Shown: piece after piece, positions 27,302 through 37,947 of the stretch
Position numbering within the stretch: position 1 is the first letter of the stretch
How the letters are laid out: each line of letters starts with the position of its first letter
Source: Aliidiomarina celeris
Lineage (GTDB): Bacteria; Pseudomonadota; Gammaproteobacteria; Enterobacterales; Alteromonadaceae
Reading direction: 5' to 3'
NCBI RefSeq assembly: GCF_003316875.1
Contig: NZ_QMIL01000003.1
Coordinates: forward strand, 186,001 to 250,000
DNA: 64,000 nucleotides
Translations under genes and position numbers: made by a program
Notes under the pieces: model-generated
Database searches by the model: none
What the model saw: the letters and a program-made list of their open reading frames with translations, nothing else
What the model was told of the DNA's origin: nothing

Positions 27302-28246
27302 GTGAACGATAAAACAAAGCTAAAAGCGGCTAAAGATCTAGGCAAAGGGCTAAAAACCATTGGCGATTGGCAACGTTACATAGCCACTAAGTTGCACCAA
27401 GCCAACGTATGGTTTGGCCACGGGGCTGCGAACGGCTGGGAAGAAGCGAATTTATTGCTCTCTGAAATAACCCAGCTGCATTTTGAAGACTTGCCCAACT
27501 ACCTTACTTACCGCTTAGCAAAAGACGAACAGGCGGAACTTGCGCTACTCCTGTGGCGGCGCCTGAATGAACGCGTACCCGCGGCATATTTGGTGCATAA
27601 AGCATGGTTTGCAGGTTTACCTTTTTATGTAGACGAGCGGGTATTGGTGCCACGTTCACCACTGAGCGAGCTTATTCAACAGCAGTTTGAACCTTGGCTG
27701 GTGCAGCAGCCTGAGCGTATTCTCGATTTGTGCACCGGTTCGGGCTGTATTGCCATTGCGTGTGCGTACCACTTTTCAGAAGCAGATGTAGTGGCGAGCG
27801 ATATTTCTGAAGACGCGCTTCACGTTGCACAAATGAATGTGGCGGAGCATGAGCTCGAAGGTCGGGTAAGCTTAGTGCAGTCCGACGGTTTTTACGACAT
27901 AGCGCCGCAGCAGTTCGACTTAATTGTAAGTAATCCGCCCTATGTAGACGCTGAAGATATGGCCGACTTACCTGAGGAATATCATCACGAGCCAGAACTC
28001 GGTTTGGCGTCGGGCGAAGATGGGCTCGACTTAGTACGCCACATTTTGCAAACCAGCCCCGACTATTTAACCGAGCAGGGTGTATTAATTTGTGAAGTGG
28101 GCAACAGTTGGGTGAATATGGTGGAAGCGTGGCCAAACGTGCCCTTTACCTGGTTGTCGTTTGAACACGGCGGCGATGGCGTGTTTTTACTGACCAAGCA
28201 AGAGTTAATCGCACACCAAGCAGAATTTTCAACACAAGGCAAATAA
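27302..28246 (+). CDS. prmB: Ribosomal protein uL3 glutamine methyltransferase
   Basis: Methylates a glutamine of ribosomal protein L3. The 314-residue class I methyltransferase has [17 protein letters not shown] near residue 140 and the glutamine-binding motif [13 protein letters not shown] near 205. The N-terminal extension and the [24 protein letters not shown] stretch distinguish PrmB from PrmC at 4249. It precedes aroC by four bases, the usual prmB-aroC order. Its GTG start at 27302 follows GGAACCG. Confidence 0.94.
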   Translation: MNDKTKLKAAKDLGKGLKTIGDWQRYIATKLHQANVWFGHGAANGWEEANLLLSEITQLHFEDLPNYLTYRLAKDEQAELALLLWRRLNERVPAAYLVHKAWFAGLPFYVDERVLVPRSPLSELIQQQFEPWLVQQPERILDLCTGSGCIAIACAYHFSEADVVASDISEDALHVAQMNVAEHELEGRVSLVQSDGFYDIAPQQFDLIVSNPPYVDAEDMADLPEEYHHEPELGLASGEDGLDLVRHILQTSPDYLTEQGVLICEVGNSWVNMVEAWPNVPFTWLSFEHGGDGVFLLTKQELIAHQAEFSTQGK

Positions 28247-28250
28247 ACAC

Positions 28251-29345
28251 ATGGTAGGAAATACCTGGGGTGTCTTATTTCGGGTCACTACGGCCGGCGA
28301 GAGCCACGGTGAAGCGCTAAGCGCCATAATTGACGGCTGCCCGCCGGGGCTTGAAATTACCGAAGCCGACATTCAGATCGAACTTGATCGGCGTCGGCCG
28401 GGCGCGAGTCGTTATACCACAGCGCGTCGTGAACCTGATCAAGTGCGCATTTTGTCGGGTGTTTTTGAAGGAAAAACAACCGGCACCCCTATTGCGCTGT
28501 TGATAGAAAATACCGACCAACGCAGCCAAGACTACTCAAAGATTAAAGACCTTTATCGGCCAGGGCATGCCGACTACACCTATGATCAAAAATATGGAGT
28601 GCGCGATTATCGCGGCGGAGGGCGCTCGTCTGCGCGGGAAACAGCCATGCGCGTGGCTGCTGGGGCTATTGCAAAGAAATTCTTAGCGCAGCAGGGTATT
28701 CAGGTGCAAGCGGGCATGACCCAAATGGGCAACATTTACGCCGAATCTTTCGACTTCAATGCCGCGACAACAAACGAATTCTTTTTTACCGACGCAACAA
28801 AAATTGCAGCACTCGACGCTAGCATTCGTGATTTGCGTAAACAAGGTGACTCGGTAGGTGCGCGAATTCGGGTGCAGGCAACAGGGTTACCGCCGGGGCT
28901 CGGCGAACCCGTGTTTGATCGTTTCGACGCGGACATGGCAAAAGCGCTGATGAGTATTAATGCCGTTAAAGCTGTAAGTATTGGCGACGGTTTTGCGGTT
29001 GCAGCACAAAAAGGCAGCGAACATCGCGACCAAATAACACCGCAAGGTTTTTTAAGTAATCATGCCGGTGGCGTGCTCGGTGGGATAAGCAGCGGTCAAC
29101 CTTTTGTGGCTGATATTGCGCTAAAACCAACCTCGAGCATTGGAATTTCGGGGCAAACCATTCGTGCAAATGGCGAGCCTGCACACATTCAAACCAAAGG
29201 CCGACACGATCCCTGCGTAGGCATTCGCGCAGTTCCCATTGCAGAAGCCATGGTGGCATTGGTGATTATGGACCATTGGTTACGCCAAAGGGGCCAAAAT
29301 GGTGGCTCGCCAGCGGCAACGTACCATATTCCAACTGAGTTATAA
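28251..29345 (+). CDS. aroC: Chorismate synthase
   Basis: Last step of the shikimate pathway, converting EPSP to chorismate with reduced FMN. 364 residues with the family signatures [18 protein letters not shown] near residue 17, [30 protein letters not shown] near 105-135, and GGISSGQP with the [20 protein letters not shown] segment near 325. Full length. The stop overlaps the start of the MFS gene by one base. Confidence 0.97.
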   Translation: MVGNTWGVLFRVTTAGESHGEALSAIIDGCPPGLEITEADIQIELDRRRPGASRYTTARREPDQVRILSGVFEGKTTGTPIALLIENTDQRSQDYSKIKDLYRPGHADYTYDQKYGVRDYRGGGRSSARETAMRVAAGAIAKKFLAQQGIQVQAGMTQMGNIYAESFDFNAATTNEFFFTDATKIAALDASIRDLRKQGDSVGARIRVQATGLPPGLGEPVFDRFDADMAKALMSINAVKAVSIGDGFAVAAQKGSEHRDQITPQGFLSNHAGGVLGGISSGQPFVADIALKPTSSIGISGQTIRANGEPAHIQTKGRHDPCVGIRAVPIAEAMVALVIMDHWLRQRGQNGGSPAATYHIPTEL

Positions 29346-30538
29346 TGAGCATCGACACGCTTACGCCACTTACCCCTGAACAGCAACGCGACAGCCGGCG
29401 GTTAAGTTGGGCTTATTTTGGCTACTTTGGCGTGTTGGCGCTGATTGTGCCATACCTTGCGGTATTTTTAGACGCACTCGGTTTTAACTCGCGCCAAATT
29501 GGTGAGCTCATTGCCTTTGCAACGCTGTGTCGAATTGTCGGGCCGCCCTTGTGGGGCACCTTTTGTGATTACCGTGGAGAACGTTTACCCGCAATTCGAC
29601 TCGGTGTGCTCGCCACACTAGCGCTGCTCATGGTGCTTAATCATGTCACCAGCTTTCTTGGCGTGGCGATAGTTTTGGCGCTCATTAGCTTGTTTTGGTC
29701 GGCTATTTTACCGCAGCTCGAGGTGGTGACTTTAAACACTTTAGGCCAACATCAGCACCGCTATAGTCGCATTCGATCTGGCGGTAGTTTCGGCTTTATT
29801 GTGGTGGCTTTGGTCGCCGCCGAGTTAATGGCATGGGGAGGCAAAACCAGCTACCCATGGTTGGCCGCCGCGTTGCTCGTGCCCTTGGCCATTGTCGTGT
29901 GGATACTGCGTGAACCGAAAGCAGAAGCCAAGCCGATAGCCCATGAGCAAACCAGCGGGCAAAGCATGCTGCAAAGTGTGTTCAAACGTCAGTTTCTGTT
30001 CTTTATCGCTTCAAGCATTTTATTACAGTTAAGTTTCGCGCCCTTTTATGCGTTTTTCGCGCTTTACCTCGGCCAACTCGGCTATGCGCCTATGGCCGTT
30101 GGCGCCATGATCGCACTTGGCGTTGCAGCAGAAGTCATCATGTTTTTGCTAGCCGGTAAAATTTTGGTGCGTTTTCGGTTGTCGCGCGTATTAGCATTTT
30201 GCATGGCTGTGAGCGCAGTGCGTTGGTGGTTAATGGGAGCTTACGCCGAATTGTTCTGGGTTATGGTTGCTGCGCAACTGGTGCATGCTTTTAGTTTTGC
30301 CCTTCACCACAGCTGCGCGATAAAGTTTTTGCACCGCCATTTTCCGAAAGCACAACAAAGCCGTGGGCAGGCATTGTATTTGGGTATTGGTTACGCGGGC
30401 GGCGGGGCTATTGGTGCTTTGGTTACGGGCATTCTCTGGCAAGACGGTGCCGGGGCTGAACTTACGTTTTCCCTCGCCGCGCTTGCTGCACTCATTGGGG
30501 CCTTTGCGGCGCTCGGAGTCGCTGAAAAGCGCAGCTAA
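29345..30538 (+). CDS. MFS transporter, HcaT/3-phenylpropionate-permease-like
   Basis: 397 residues with about twelve hydrophobic segments. The start, SRRLSWAYFGYFGVLALIVPYLAVFLDALGFNSRQIGEL, fits the MFS_1-like/HcaT subfamily. The substrate cannot be told from sequence. An ATG overlaps the aroC stop, so it is likely co-transcribed with prmB-aroC; this location in many gammaproteobacteria carries the same kind of permease. Confidence 0.8.
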   Translation: MSIDTLTPLTPEQQRDSRRLSWAYFGYFGVLALIVPYLAVFLDALGFNSRQIGELIAFATLCRIVGPPLWGTFCDYRGERLPAIRLGVLATLALLMVLNHVTSFLGVAIVLALISLFWSAILPQLEVVTLNTLGQHQHRYSRIRSGGSFGFIVVALVAAELMAWGGKTSYPWLAAALLVPLAIVVWILREPKAEAKPIAHEQTSGQSMLQSVFKRQFLFFIASSILLQLSFAPFYAFFALYLGQLGYAPMAVGAMIALGVAAEVIMFLLAGKILVRFRLSRVLAFCMAVSAVRWWLMGAYAELFWVMVAAQLVHAFSFALHHSCAIKFLHRHFPKAQQSRGQALYLGIGYAGGGAIGALVTGILWQDGAGAELTFSLAALAALIGAFAALGVAEKRS

Positions 30539-30620
30539 CTAGACCGACAGCATGGCTACCCCTAACGCTTTTGGTCATAATAAAAGTCAACTTAAAGCCA
30601 ATAACAACAAGAGGTTCCAC

Positions 30621-33407
30621 ATGCCTTATTCTCGTAAGTTGGTGCGTTTTCGCATGCTTTCTTCGGCGGCGCTTTGTTTGCTTGCTGTTGCCGCAGTTTC
30701 TGCCCCTTGGCAGGCCAGTGTTGCCATGCAAGCAGAGCCAACGTCTACCCGCCCCTTAGCGCTTACCGACATTATGAAGTTCCGCGAAATTGAACGCCAA
30801 GTGTGGAGCGAAAACGGCGCTGTTTATGCCTACGACGCGGTGCCAGACTTAGGCGACCCCACAGGTTATGTTGTGAACGTGGAACGCAATACAACCGTGG
30901 AAGTAGAACGTGGCAGCCACCCACAAATTACCCAAGCGGGCGACTATGTTGTGTTTCGGCAAGCGCCAAGCTTGTTGGCAACTGAACAGGCGAGCACAGC
31001 CGACGAGAAAAAAGCATTAACCACGCGCGCCGTTTTAGTGAATGTGGCGACTGGCGAACAACAGGTTTTCAACGACATTGACAGTGTGCACTTCACTGGC
31101 GACGGTGAAACCTTAGTGGTGGTGCATGGTAAGGAAAAAGACGCGGCCGGGCATCGGGTTGTATTGCGAACCTTAGCCACCGGTGCACACCGAGAAGTGC
31201 AAGGCGTAGAACAGGTGGTTGTTGCCGAAAAAGGGCCTCGGGTGGCATTTCACCTTGCTGCAACCGACCAGCAGGCGGGTCAAGTTATTGTCCGCAATAC
31301 GCAAAACCATTCGTGGTTGCAGTTGCTCGAAAATGTGGGTAAGGCCAGTACCGTACTGTCGTTCAACGACGCCGGATCGGCACTTGCTATTGCCGCAGCT
31401 CCCGCCGACAGTGATAAAAATGTGTCGAGCCGCATTGTTTATGTATGGCGCTATGGCGAACGTAGCCCAGAACAATTGGCTTTTAACGCGGAAGGTTGGG
31501 AAGTGAGCGAGCATACTCGCTTACGCTGGCATGCTAATGATCAAGCGCTTATTGCCGGTATTCGCGAAGCGCAAACGCCTGATACTTCAGAACAAGCCAA
31601 GCCAGAAAGCGAAAGCGAGCTGTTTGATCTTGATCGCCTATTGGCGGATCGTCGCTTGCAGGTGTGGCATGGGAACGACGACCGAATTATTCCGCACCAG
31701 CGCGAAACACATCGGCAGCGCAACCGGGCAACTGTTCCTACTGTGGTATGGTTCACTGAGCAACAGCCGAAATGGATTCCGCTTGCCGACAGTACAGAAA
31801 TCAACCTGCGTATTGAAGACAATATGGAATACGCCATTGCGTCGGACGCACGACCTTATTTGCGGGAAATTACGTGGGCGGGTTTTTATCACGATCTTTA
31901 TCATGTCAATTTGAAAACGGGCGAAAAGCAGCGTATTGCAAGTCGTTTACCCAGTTCAGAGCGTGGTGCAATTTCTCCAAATGGGCGTTTTGTGGCCTAT
32001 GTGGAAAACGAGCAGCTGCACTTATTTGACAGCCGTTCCGGTAACAGCGCACGCCTTGCAGAAAATGTTTCCGTAAGTTGGGTGAATGAGCTTGAAGACC
32101 GTCCAACAGAAGCCAGTGCATATGGTACAGCGGGTTGGCTTGCCGACAGCTCTGGTTTTTATCAGTACGACCGCTTCGATATTTGGTTTGTGTCGGTGCC
32201 GCCACAAGGTGCTGAGCAAAGCAGTGTGCAGAATGTTACGGCAAATTTTGGTCGCAATAACGACACCCAGCTGCGTATTGAAATGCCGGAGGAAGGGCAC
32301 TTGCAGGCAAACGACGCGTTGCTCGTGCGAAGCTTTCATGAAAAAAACAAAACGTCTGGTTTCCATCGTTTAGATCCGCAAAGCGGCGCGCTTACCGTGT
32401 TAAAACAGGGGGAAAAAACCTATCGGTTGGTGAAACGTTTTCATGAGCAAAACCGTTTATTCTTTACCGAACAAGATTTTCGTCAGTTCCCTAATGTACA
32501 GGTTGCAGACCTTGCCTTAGGTAATGCAAAGCAAATAACCAACGTAAATCCGCAAATCGATGAGTTTAAGTGGGGAACCCCGCAGTTAATTGAATGGCAA
32601 TCGCAAAATGACGAAACCCTACAAGGTATTGTGATTAAGCCCGACAATTTTGATCCGAACCGGCGTTATCCGGTGATGGTGTATTATTACGAAAAGTTCT
32701 CGCAGCGCTTGTATCAATTCAACCAAATGAAGGTGAACCATCGCCCCAACTTCCCGTTTTATGTTGGCCAAGACTATGTTGTGTTTTTGCCCGACGTGAA
32801 CTTTCGTGAGGGCGCACCAGGCCCGAGCGCTACGGAGTCGTTGGTACCGGGTGTGCAAAAGCTTATCGACATGGGCATTGCCGATGAAAACGCAATCGGC
32901 TTGCACGGTCACAGTTGGTCGGGCTACCAAACTGCGTTCGTAGTAACAGAAACTGATCTTTTTGCCGCAGCAGTTGCAGGTGCACCTGTGTCGAATATGA
33001 CTAGCGCCTACAGTGGCATTCGTTGGGGCTCTGGCTTAGCACGCCAATTTCAATATGAAGTTGGGCAAAGTCGCATTGGTGAGAGTATGTTTGAAAACCT
33101 CGATCCTTATTTGCAAAACTCGCCCGTATTCTTTGCTGATCGAATTAATACGCCTATGTTGATTCAATTTGGCGATAAAGACGAAGCCGTTCCATGGGAG
33201 CAGGGTATTGAGTACTATTTAGCGTTGCGTCGCCTCAACAAGCCTGTGGTGATGTTGCACTATGAAGGCGAACCGCACCATTTACGCCGCTACGCCAATA
33301 AAATTGACTACACGGTTAAAATGCTCGAGTTTTTTGATCACCACTTGAAAGGGGCGCCGGCACCTCAGTGGTGGTCGCAAGGATTAGAATTCCAAGTTTA
33401 TGACTAA
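30621..33407 (+). CDS. S9-family serine peptidase (prolyl oligopeptidase type), secreted
   Basis: 928 residues from the ATG at 30621, preceded by AAGAGG; the start gives a signal peptide (MLSSAALCLLAVAAVSAPWQ within the first 35 residues). The N-terminal two thirds are beta-propeller-like, and the C-terminal alpha/beta hydrolase domain has the nucleophile serine in LHGHSWSGYQ near residue 770, then GDKDEAVPW and GEPHHL with the expected aspartate and histidine. A periplasmic peptide-degrading enzyme is likely. Its stop overlaps the next gene by eight bases. Confidence 0.85.
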   Translation: MPYSRKLVRFRMLSSAALCLLAVAAVSAPWQASVAMQAEPTSTRPLALTDIMKFREIERQVWSENGAVYAYDAVPDLGDPTGYVVNVERNTTVEVERGSHPQITQAGDYVVFRQAPSLLATEQASTADEKKALTTRAVLVNVATGEQQVFNDIDSVHFTGDGETLVVVHGKEKDAAGHRVVLRTLATGAHREVQGVEQVVVAEKGPRVAFHLAATDQQAGQVIVRNTQNHSWLQLLENVGKASTVLSFNDAGSALAIAAAPADSDKNVSSRIVYVWRYGERSPEQLAFNAEGWEVSEHTRLRWHANDQALIAGIREAQTPDTSEQAKPESESELFDLDRLLADRRLQVWHGNDDRIIPHQRETHRQRNRATVPTVVWFTEQQPKWIPLADSTEINLRIEDNMEYAIASDARPYLREITWAGFYHDLYHVNLKTGEKQRIASRLPSSERGAISPNGRFVAYVENEQLHLFDSRSGNSARLAENVSVSWVNELEDRPTEASAYGTAGWLADSSGFYQYDRFDIWFVSVPPQGAEQSSVQNVTANFGRNNDTQLRIEMPEEGHLQANDALLVRSFHEKNKTSGFHRLDPQSGALTVLKQGEKTYRLVKRFHEQNRLFFTEQDFRQFPNVQVADLALGNAKQITNVNPQIDEFKWGTPQLIEWQSQNDETLQGIVIKPDNFDPNRRYPVMVYYYEKFSQRLYQFNQMKVNHRPNFPFYVGQDYVVFLPDVNFREGAPGPSATESLVPGVQKLIDMGIADENAIGLHGHSWSGYQTAFVVTETDLFAAAVAGAPVSNMTSAYSGIRWGSGLARQFQYEVGQSRIGESMFENLDPYLQNSPVFFADRINTPMLIQFGDKDEAVPWEQGIEYYLALRRLNKPVVMLHYEGEPHHLRRYANKIDYTVKMLEFFDHHLKGAPAPQWWSQGLEFQVYD

Positions 33408-33987
33408 AACGCACTTTTGTGTTGAAGAGTTAGCGGCATTGTTTAATGCCGCTTTTTTGCAGAGCCATAATACGCGCTTAGTCGCGAGTAATGGCGAACC
33501 TATTTATCGACCCGCGTCGAGCCATCGAGCACATTGCGAGATTTCGTATGCACATGGGTTCTACCGCTCTGCGCTACATGAAATTGCGCATTGGTGTGTG
33601 GCCGGTAAGGTAAGGCGTTATCTTCTCGACTACGGATATTGGTATAAACCAGACGGTCGTAACGCTGAGCAGCAAGCTGCTTTTGAGGCGGTAGAGGTAA
33701 AGCCCCAGGCTTATGAATGGTTGTTGTCGCTCAGTTGCGGGCACAGCTTTGAAGTGAGCCTCGACAATTTGCAGGGTTGCTATGAGCCGGACCGTTTGCA
33801 GTTTACTGAGTGTGTTATTGAAAAGGCGCAAGCATTGTTTGCGCTCGGTTTGAATGCGCGTTTAGCGAAGTTTTGTGGGGTGCTACAACAGCATTACCAG
33901 CAGCCACCCCTCTGTGAACGTCGTTTGCACGTTGCGGGCGAGCGTTTGCTAGAGCCGTTGCGCGCGTTAGAGAGGGAATTAGCGTGA
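33400..33987 (+). CDS. epmC: Elongation factor P hydroxylase
   Basis: 195 residues; the EpmC family hydroxylates the lysyl-lysine modification on EF-P. The FCVEELAALFNAAFLQSHNTRLV start and the metal-binding HEIAHWC (H-E-x-x-H) near residue 64 fit the family, as do YWYKPDGRNAEQQAAFE near 85 and SLSCGHSFEVSLDN. The ATG lies within the end of the S9 peptidase gene, and the stop overlaps the NAD-kinase-like gene, so all three may be co-transcribed. Confidence 0.87.
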   Translation: MTKTHFCVEELAALFNAAFLQSHNTRLVASNGEPIYRPASSHRAHCEISYAHGFYRSALHEIAHWCVAGKVRRYLLDYGYWYKPDGRNAEQQAAFEAVEVKPQAYEWLLSLSCGHSFEVSLDNLQGCYEPDRLQFTECVIEKAQALFALGLNARLAKFCGVLQQHYQQPPLCERRLHVAGERLLEPLRALERELA

Positions 33988-35117
33988 GAAATTTTCGGTT
34001 AGGGCTGGTAGTGAACCCCTATTCAGGCATTGGCGGCGCAGTGGCGTTAAAGGGCAGTGACGGTGCCGAAATTAGGGCAGAAGCCTTGCGGAGAGGCGCG
34101 CAATTACGGTCTGGACTGCGCGCGCAAACGGCTTTACAGGAGCTGCTACCCTGTGCGAACAAAATTGAATGGTTTACCTGTGCGGGTGCCATGGGGGCCG
34201 ATTTATTGGCTGCGTTAGGTATGCCCTGTAGCGTGGTGTACCGGCCGAGTGCGGCGCAAACCGAAGCGCACGACACCCAAGCTGCGGTGGCGGCGTTAAC
34301 GAACAAGGAACTCGACTTACTTATATTTGCAGGCGGTGATGGCACGGCTCGCGACATTGTAGCAGCGCTTGGAAACAGCGTTATTCCTGTAGTTGGCATT
34401 CCTGCAGGGGTGAAAATACATTCGGGGGTTTATGCCATTACCCCAAAAGCCGCGGGGCAAGTGGTGGCGCAGCTTATACAGGGTGAACTTACGACGCTGC
34501 GCCAAGCCGATGTTATGGATATTGATGAGCAGGCATTTAGGGTAGGTACCGTGCGTGCCAAGCGGTATGGTGAGTTGTCGGTACCCGGAGCGCTTGAGTA
34601 CATGCAAGCGGTGAAAGTGGGAGGGAAGGAGAGTGACGAATTGGTACTTGGTGACATTGCAGCAGATATTGTTGAAGGTATGGACGAACAAGCGCTCTAC
34701 GTAATGGGTTCGGGCTCAACAGTTGAGGCGATTATGTTTGAACTCGGTTTGCCAAATACCTTGCTGGGTGTTGATTTAGTGGCAGGCGGCCGGTTGATTG
34801 CCGCCGACGTAACTGCTGCGCAAATCGAGCAGGCCATGGCAGGTTATAACAAAACCTATTTAGTGATTACGCTTATTGGTGGCCAAGGGCATATTTTTGG
34901 GCGCGGAAATCAGCAGTTAAGCCCTTCGGTAATACAACATATTCCGCGTGAAAATATTCTGGTGGTTGCCACTAAGAAGAAGTTGCAAGCACTTGAGGGC
35001 CGCCCCTTAATAGCCGATACCGGCGACACTGCGCTAGACGAGCAGCTTTCGGGTTTTATGACTGTTACTACGGGCTACCATGACAAAACCATGGTAGCCG
35101 TTCGCTCTGCCAATTAA
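33984..35117 (+). CDS. ATP-NAD kinase family protein (COG3199 type)
   Basis: 377 residues with the NAD/diacylglycerol-kinase motif LLIFAGGDGTARDIVAAL near residue 113 and a family-typical start FRLGLVVNPYSGIGGAVALKGSDG. It belongs to the large ATP-NAD kinase family distinct from housekeeping NadK. Actual phosphate acceptor unknown. A GTG start at 33984 overlaps the epmC stop; convergent with gpt. Confidence 0.82.
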   Translation: MRNFRLGLVVNPYSGIGGAVALKGSDGAEIRAEALRRGAQLRSGLRAQTALQELLPCANKIEWFTCAGAMGADLLAALGMPCSVVYRPSAAQTEAHDTQAAVAALTNKELDLLIFAGGDGTARDIVAALGNSVIPVVGIPAGVKIHSGVYAITPKAAGQVVAQLIQGELTTLRQADVMDIDEQAFRVGTVRAKRYGELSVPGALEYMQAVKVGGKESDELVLGDIAADIVEGMDEQALYVMGSGSTVEAIMFELGLPNTLLGVDLVAGGRLIAADVTAAQIEQAMAGYNKTYLVITLIGGQGHIFGRGNQQLSPSVIQHIPRENILVVATKKKLQALEGRPLIADTGDTALDEQLSGFMTVTTGYHDKTMVAVRSAN

Positions 35118-35138
35118 TAATGAACCAGTACTACCAAG

Positions 35139-35621
35139 CTACGACTCATGCCCAGCAAGAGGGTCGATGTAATGCAAATGCATATCCCAAGGAAAGTGAA
35201 TCCAAGTCTCTTGTTCAATATCGGCTTCGTAATCGTCAACTAACGGGAGCCCAAGGGGTTTTGCATACACGGTGATGAACTTGGCTTTTGGTAGGCGTTT
35301 TCGTAAAAATTTAAGCGTATTTCCTGTGTCGACCAAGTCATCAACAACCAAATAACCTTCACCGTCGGGTGTCGCTACGTCTTTCAGCATTTCGGGCTCT
35401 GCTTGCTGGCTCTGATGGTTATACGAGCGAACACAAACCGAGTCGACCACCCGCAAATTTAATTCTCGAGCTATAATAGCGCCCGGCACAAGGCCGCCTC
35501 GGCTTACTGCGATGACACCTTGCCATTGTTCTGCCGGTAATTGCCGTCGGGCAAGCTCGCGTGTTGCGCGGTGCAACTCTTCCCATGACACAAAATATTC
35601 TCTGTGGTCGTGCTGGCTCAT
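35139..35621 (-). CDS. gpt: Xanthine-guanine phosphoribosyltransferase
   Basis: Purine salvage: transfers phosphoribosyl from PRPP to xanthine, guanine or hypoxanthine. 160 residues from the ATG at 35621 (preceded by AAGGAG), a better start than 35642. Signatures are YFVSWEELHRATRELARRQLP, GVIAVSRGGLVPGAIIAREL near residue 37 and the PRPP loop YLVVDDLVDTGNT near 88. Divergent from the ferredoxin gene. Confidence 0.94.
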   Translation of the reverse strand: MSQHDHREYFVSWEELHRATRELARRQLPAEQWQGVIAVSRGGLVPGAIIARELNLRVVDSVCVRSYNHQSQQAEPEMLKDVATPDGEGYLVVDDLVDTGNTLKFLRKRLPKAKFITVYAKPLGLPLVDDYEADIEQETWIHFPWDMHLHYIDPLAGHES

Positions 35622-35734
35622 GCATTCTCCTTGTTGGAACAAGCTGCGGCGAGTAAACCGCTATGGTAAAATTAAGCGTAATGTAAATAATACCACTTGA
35701 ACTGAAATCAAACAGTAGCCTAAGGAAACAACAA

Positions 35735-36055
35735 ATGCCAAAAGCCATTTTTATTGAAGCCAACGGTGGCGAATACGAAGTAGAAGTAAACCTTGGTCAA
35801 ACCTTAATGGAAGCGGCTACCGACAATATGATTGACGGTATTATTGGTGAATGTGGAGGCGTTTGTTCTTGTGCAACTTGCCATGTGTATGTGGACGAGG
35901 CATGGCTTGCTAAACTACCACCTGCCGACGATATTGAAGAAAGCATGATCGACGTGGCGCGAGAGCCGATGGAAAACAGTCGTTTGAGTTGCCAGATTGA
36001 GATGACGGAAGCGTTAGACGGTATTATTTTACGGTTACCTGTGAGTCAATTTTAA
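35735..36055 (+). CDS. Adrenodoxin-type [2Fe-2S] ferredoxin
   Basis: 106 residues with cluster ligands C40, C46, C49 and C86 in the adrenodoxin spacing (CGGVCSCATC and later LSCQIEM). The acidic segment LPPADDIEESMIDVA between them is typical of ferredoxins that serve P450s or other oxygenases. It is not in an isc operon, so it is probably not the Fdx of cluster assembly. No partner enzyme is adjacent; its redox role is unknown. Confidence 0.88.
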   Translation: MPKAIFIEANGGEYEVEVNLGQTLMEAATDNMIDGIIGECGGVCSCATCHVYVDEAWLAKLPPADDIEESMIDVAREPMENSRLSCQIEMTEALDGIILRLPVSQF

Positions 36056-36077
36056 AAATCTTTATATGCGTTTGGGT

Positions 36078-36128
36078 GCGCGGCGGTGCCGCGCTTACGG
36101 CCGGGTGTTGTGCGCGGCGGTGCCGCGC
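36078..36128. repeat. Two identical tandem GC-rich hairpins
   Basis: GCGCGGCGGTGCCGCGC occurs at 36078-36094 and again at 36112-36128, each a 7-base perfect stem with a 3-base loop. They lie in the 95-base gap between the convergent ferredoxin and proS genes. They lack a clear T-tract and may act as a REP-like element, a transcript-end protector or a weak bidirectional terminator. Confidence 0.75.
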
Positions 36129-36150
36129 CTTGTCTGGGTGTGATGCGCGC

Positions 36151-37866
36151 CTAGCAGTTTTGTAAAAACTTAATAACGTCGCTTATGGCAACCTTTGTTT
36201 TATCGTCACTACGGCGTGATTTATACTCCACGGCTTGCTCGTCGAGATTTCGTTCGCCAATAACAATAGTGTGTGGTACGCCAATAAGTTCCATATCGGC
36301 AAACATTACGCCGGGGCGCTCTTTACGGTCGTCGAAAATAACGTCAAAGCCGGCGGCGGTCAGTTCGGCATAGAGCTTTTCAGCAACCTCCTGTACACGC
36401 GCAGACTTGTGCATATTCATGGGCAAAACACAAACTTGAAACGGAGCCATAGCGTCTGGCCAAATAATGCCGTTGGCGTCGTGATTTTGTTCAATTGCTG
36501 CCGCCACAATGCGCGAAACACCCACGCCGTAACACCCCATAATCAGGTTCTCATGTTTACCTTGTTCGTTCAGCACACCTACTTTCATTGCGTCGCTGTA
36601 TTTTGTACCCAGTTGAAAAATATGGCCCACTTCAATACCGCGAGCAATTTGTAAGGTGCCGTTGCCACAGGGGCTAGGGTCACCTACTACCACATTCCGT
36701 AAGTCTGCTACTTCAGGTAATTCGAGATCGCGGCCCCAGTTAATACCGAAATAATGAAAACCATCTTGGTTCGCTCCAGCGACAAAATCCGACATTACCG
36801 CTACACTCCGGTCTACAACCGTTCGAATAGGCAGATTCACAGGCCCCAAAGAACCCGGGCCCGCACCAATTGCGTTACGAATTTCTTCTTCAGTCGCAAA
36901 GACCAAGGGGCTGGCGATACCGGTTACTTTTGCTGCTTTAATTTCGTTCAATTCGTGGTCACCACGCACAATAAGCGCCACTAATGAGTAGTGACCTTTG
37001 TCGTCTTCCTCGCCATGAACAATAAGCGTTTTCACTGTTGACTGAATGTCGACCCCATGTTGTTCAACAAGTGCTGCTATCGTTTTTGCCGTTGGCGTTG
37101 CTACTTTTTCCATTGCTTGTGTTGCAGCGGGTGCTGAAACCAGTGGTGTTATGGCTTCGGCCAGCTCTACGTTTGCCGCGTAATCCGAGTCGGTGCTAAA
37201 TGCAATGTCGTCTTCACCAGAGCTTGCTAACACGTGGAACTCGTGTGACACACTGCCACCAATGGAGCCTGTGTCGGCAATTACAGGACGGAAATCGAGG
37301 CCTAAGCGGGTGAAAATACGGCTGTAGGCTTCATGCATTTTATTGTAGGTGCTCTCTAAGCATTCCATCGAGGTATGAAATGAGTAAGCGTCTTTCATAA
37401 TAAACTCGCGCGAACGCATTACCCCAAAGCGAGGGCGTATTTCGTCGCGGAATTTAGTTTGTATTTGGTATAAATTCAGTGGAAGTTGCTTGTAGCTATT
37501 CACCTCTTTACGCACGAGCTCACTAATTACTTCTTCGTGGGTAGGGCCAAGCACAAAGTCACGCGCGTGGCGGTCTTTTAAACGCAACAATTCGGGGCCG
37601 TATGCCTCCCAACGGGCAGACTCTTGCCATAAATCGGCGGGCTGAACCATGGGCATGAGTATTTCCACTGCTCCAGCGGCATTCATTTCTTCACGTACTA
37701 CTTGTTCCACTTTGCGTAATACTTTAAGCCCTGTTGGGGTCCACGTGTAAAGTCCCGAAGCCACTTTACGAACCATGCCGGCACGCAACATGAGTTGGTG
37801 ACTAATAACTTCTGCGTCTGCTGGGGTTTCTTTTAAAGTGCTAAGCAAGTACTGACTGGTGCGCAT
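36151..37866 (-). CDS. proS: Prolyl-tRNA synthetase
   Basis: Class II aminoacyl-tRNA synthetase of the bacterial type with the YbaK-like editing insertion. 571 residues from the ATG at 37866 (GAGAGAA upstream); a GTG at 37884 would add six residues. Motifs: [20 protein letters not shown] at the start, [24 protein letters not shown] region near residue 75, motif 2 [25 protein letters not shown] near 140 and [12 protein letters not shown] near 440. Full length. Confidence 0.96.
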   Translation of the reverse strand: MRTSQYLLSTLKETPADAEVISHQLMLRAGMVRKVASGLYTWTPTGLKVLRKVEQVVREEMNAAGAVEILMPMVQPADLWQESARWEAYGPELLRLKDRHARDFVLGPTHEEVISELVRKEVNSYKQLPLNLYQIQTKFRDEIRPRFGVMRSREFIMKDAYSFHTSMECLESTYNKMHEAYSRIFTRLGLDFRPVIADTGSIGGSVSHEFHVLASSGEDDIAFSTDSDYAANVELAEAITPLVSAPAATQAMEKVATPTAKTIAALVEQHGVDIQSTVKTLIVHGEEDDKGHYSLVALIVRGDHELNEIKAAKVTGIASPLVFATEEEIRNAIGAGPGSLGPVNLPIRTVVDRSVAVMSDFVAGANQDGFHYFGINWGRDLELPEVADLRNVVVGDPSPCGNGTLQIARGIEVGHIFQLGTKYSDAMKVGVLNEQGKHENLIMGCYGVGVSRIVAAAIEQNHDANGIIWPDAMAPFQVCVLPMNMHKSARVQEVAEKLYAELTAAGFDVIFDDRKERPGVMFADMELIGVPHTIVIGERNLDEQAVEYKSRRSDDKTKVAISDVIKFLQNC

Positions 37867-37947
37867 GTTGTTCTCTCGTGCCACTGATAAGGAATAAAAT
37901 ATAACGGAGGACTAATTCTAACAGGCAAGGCGAAGGGTACAAAGGAT

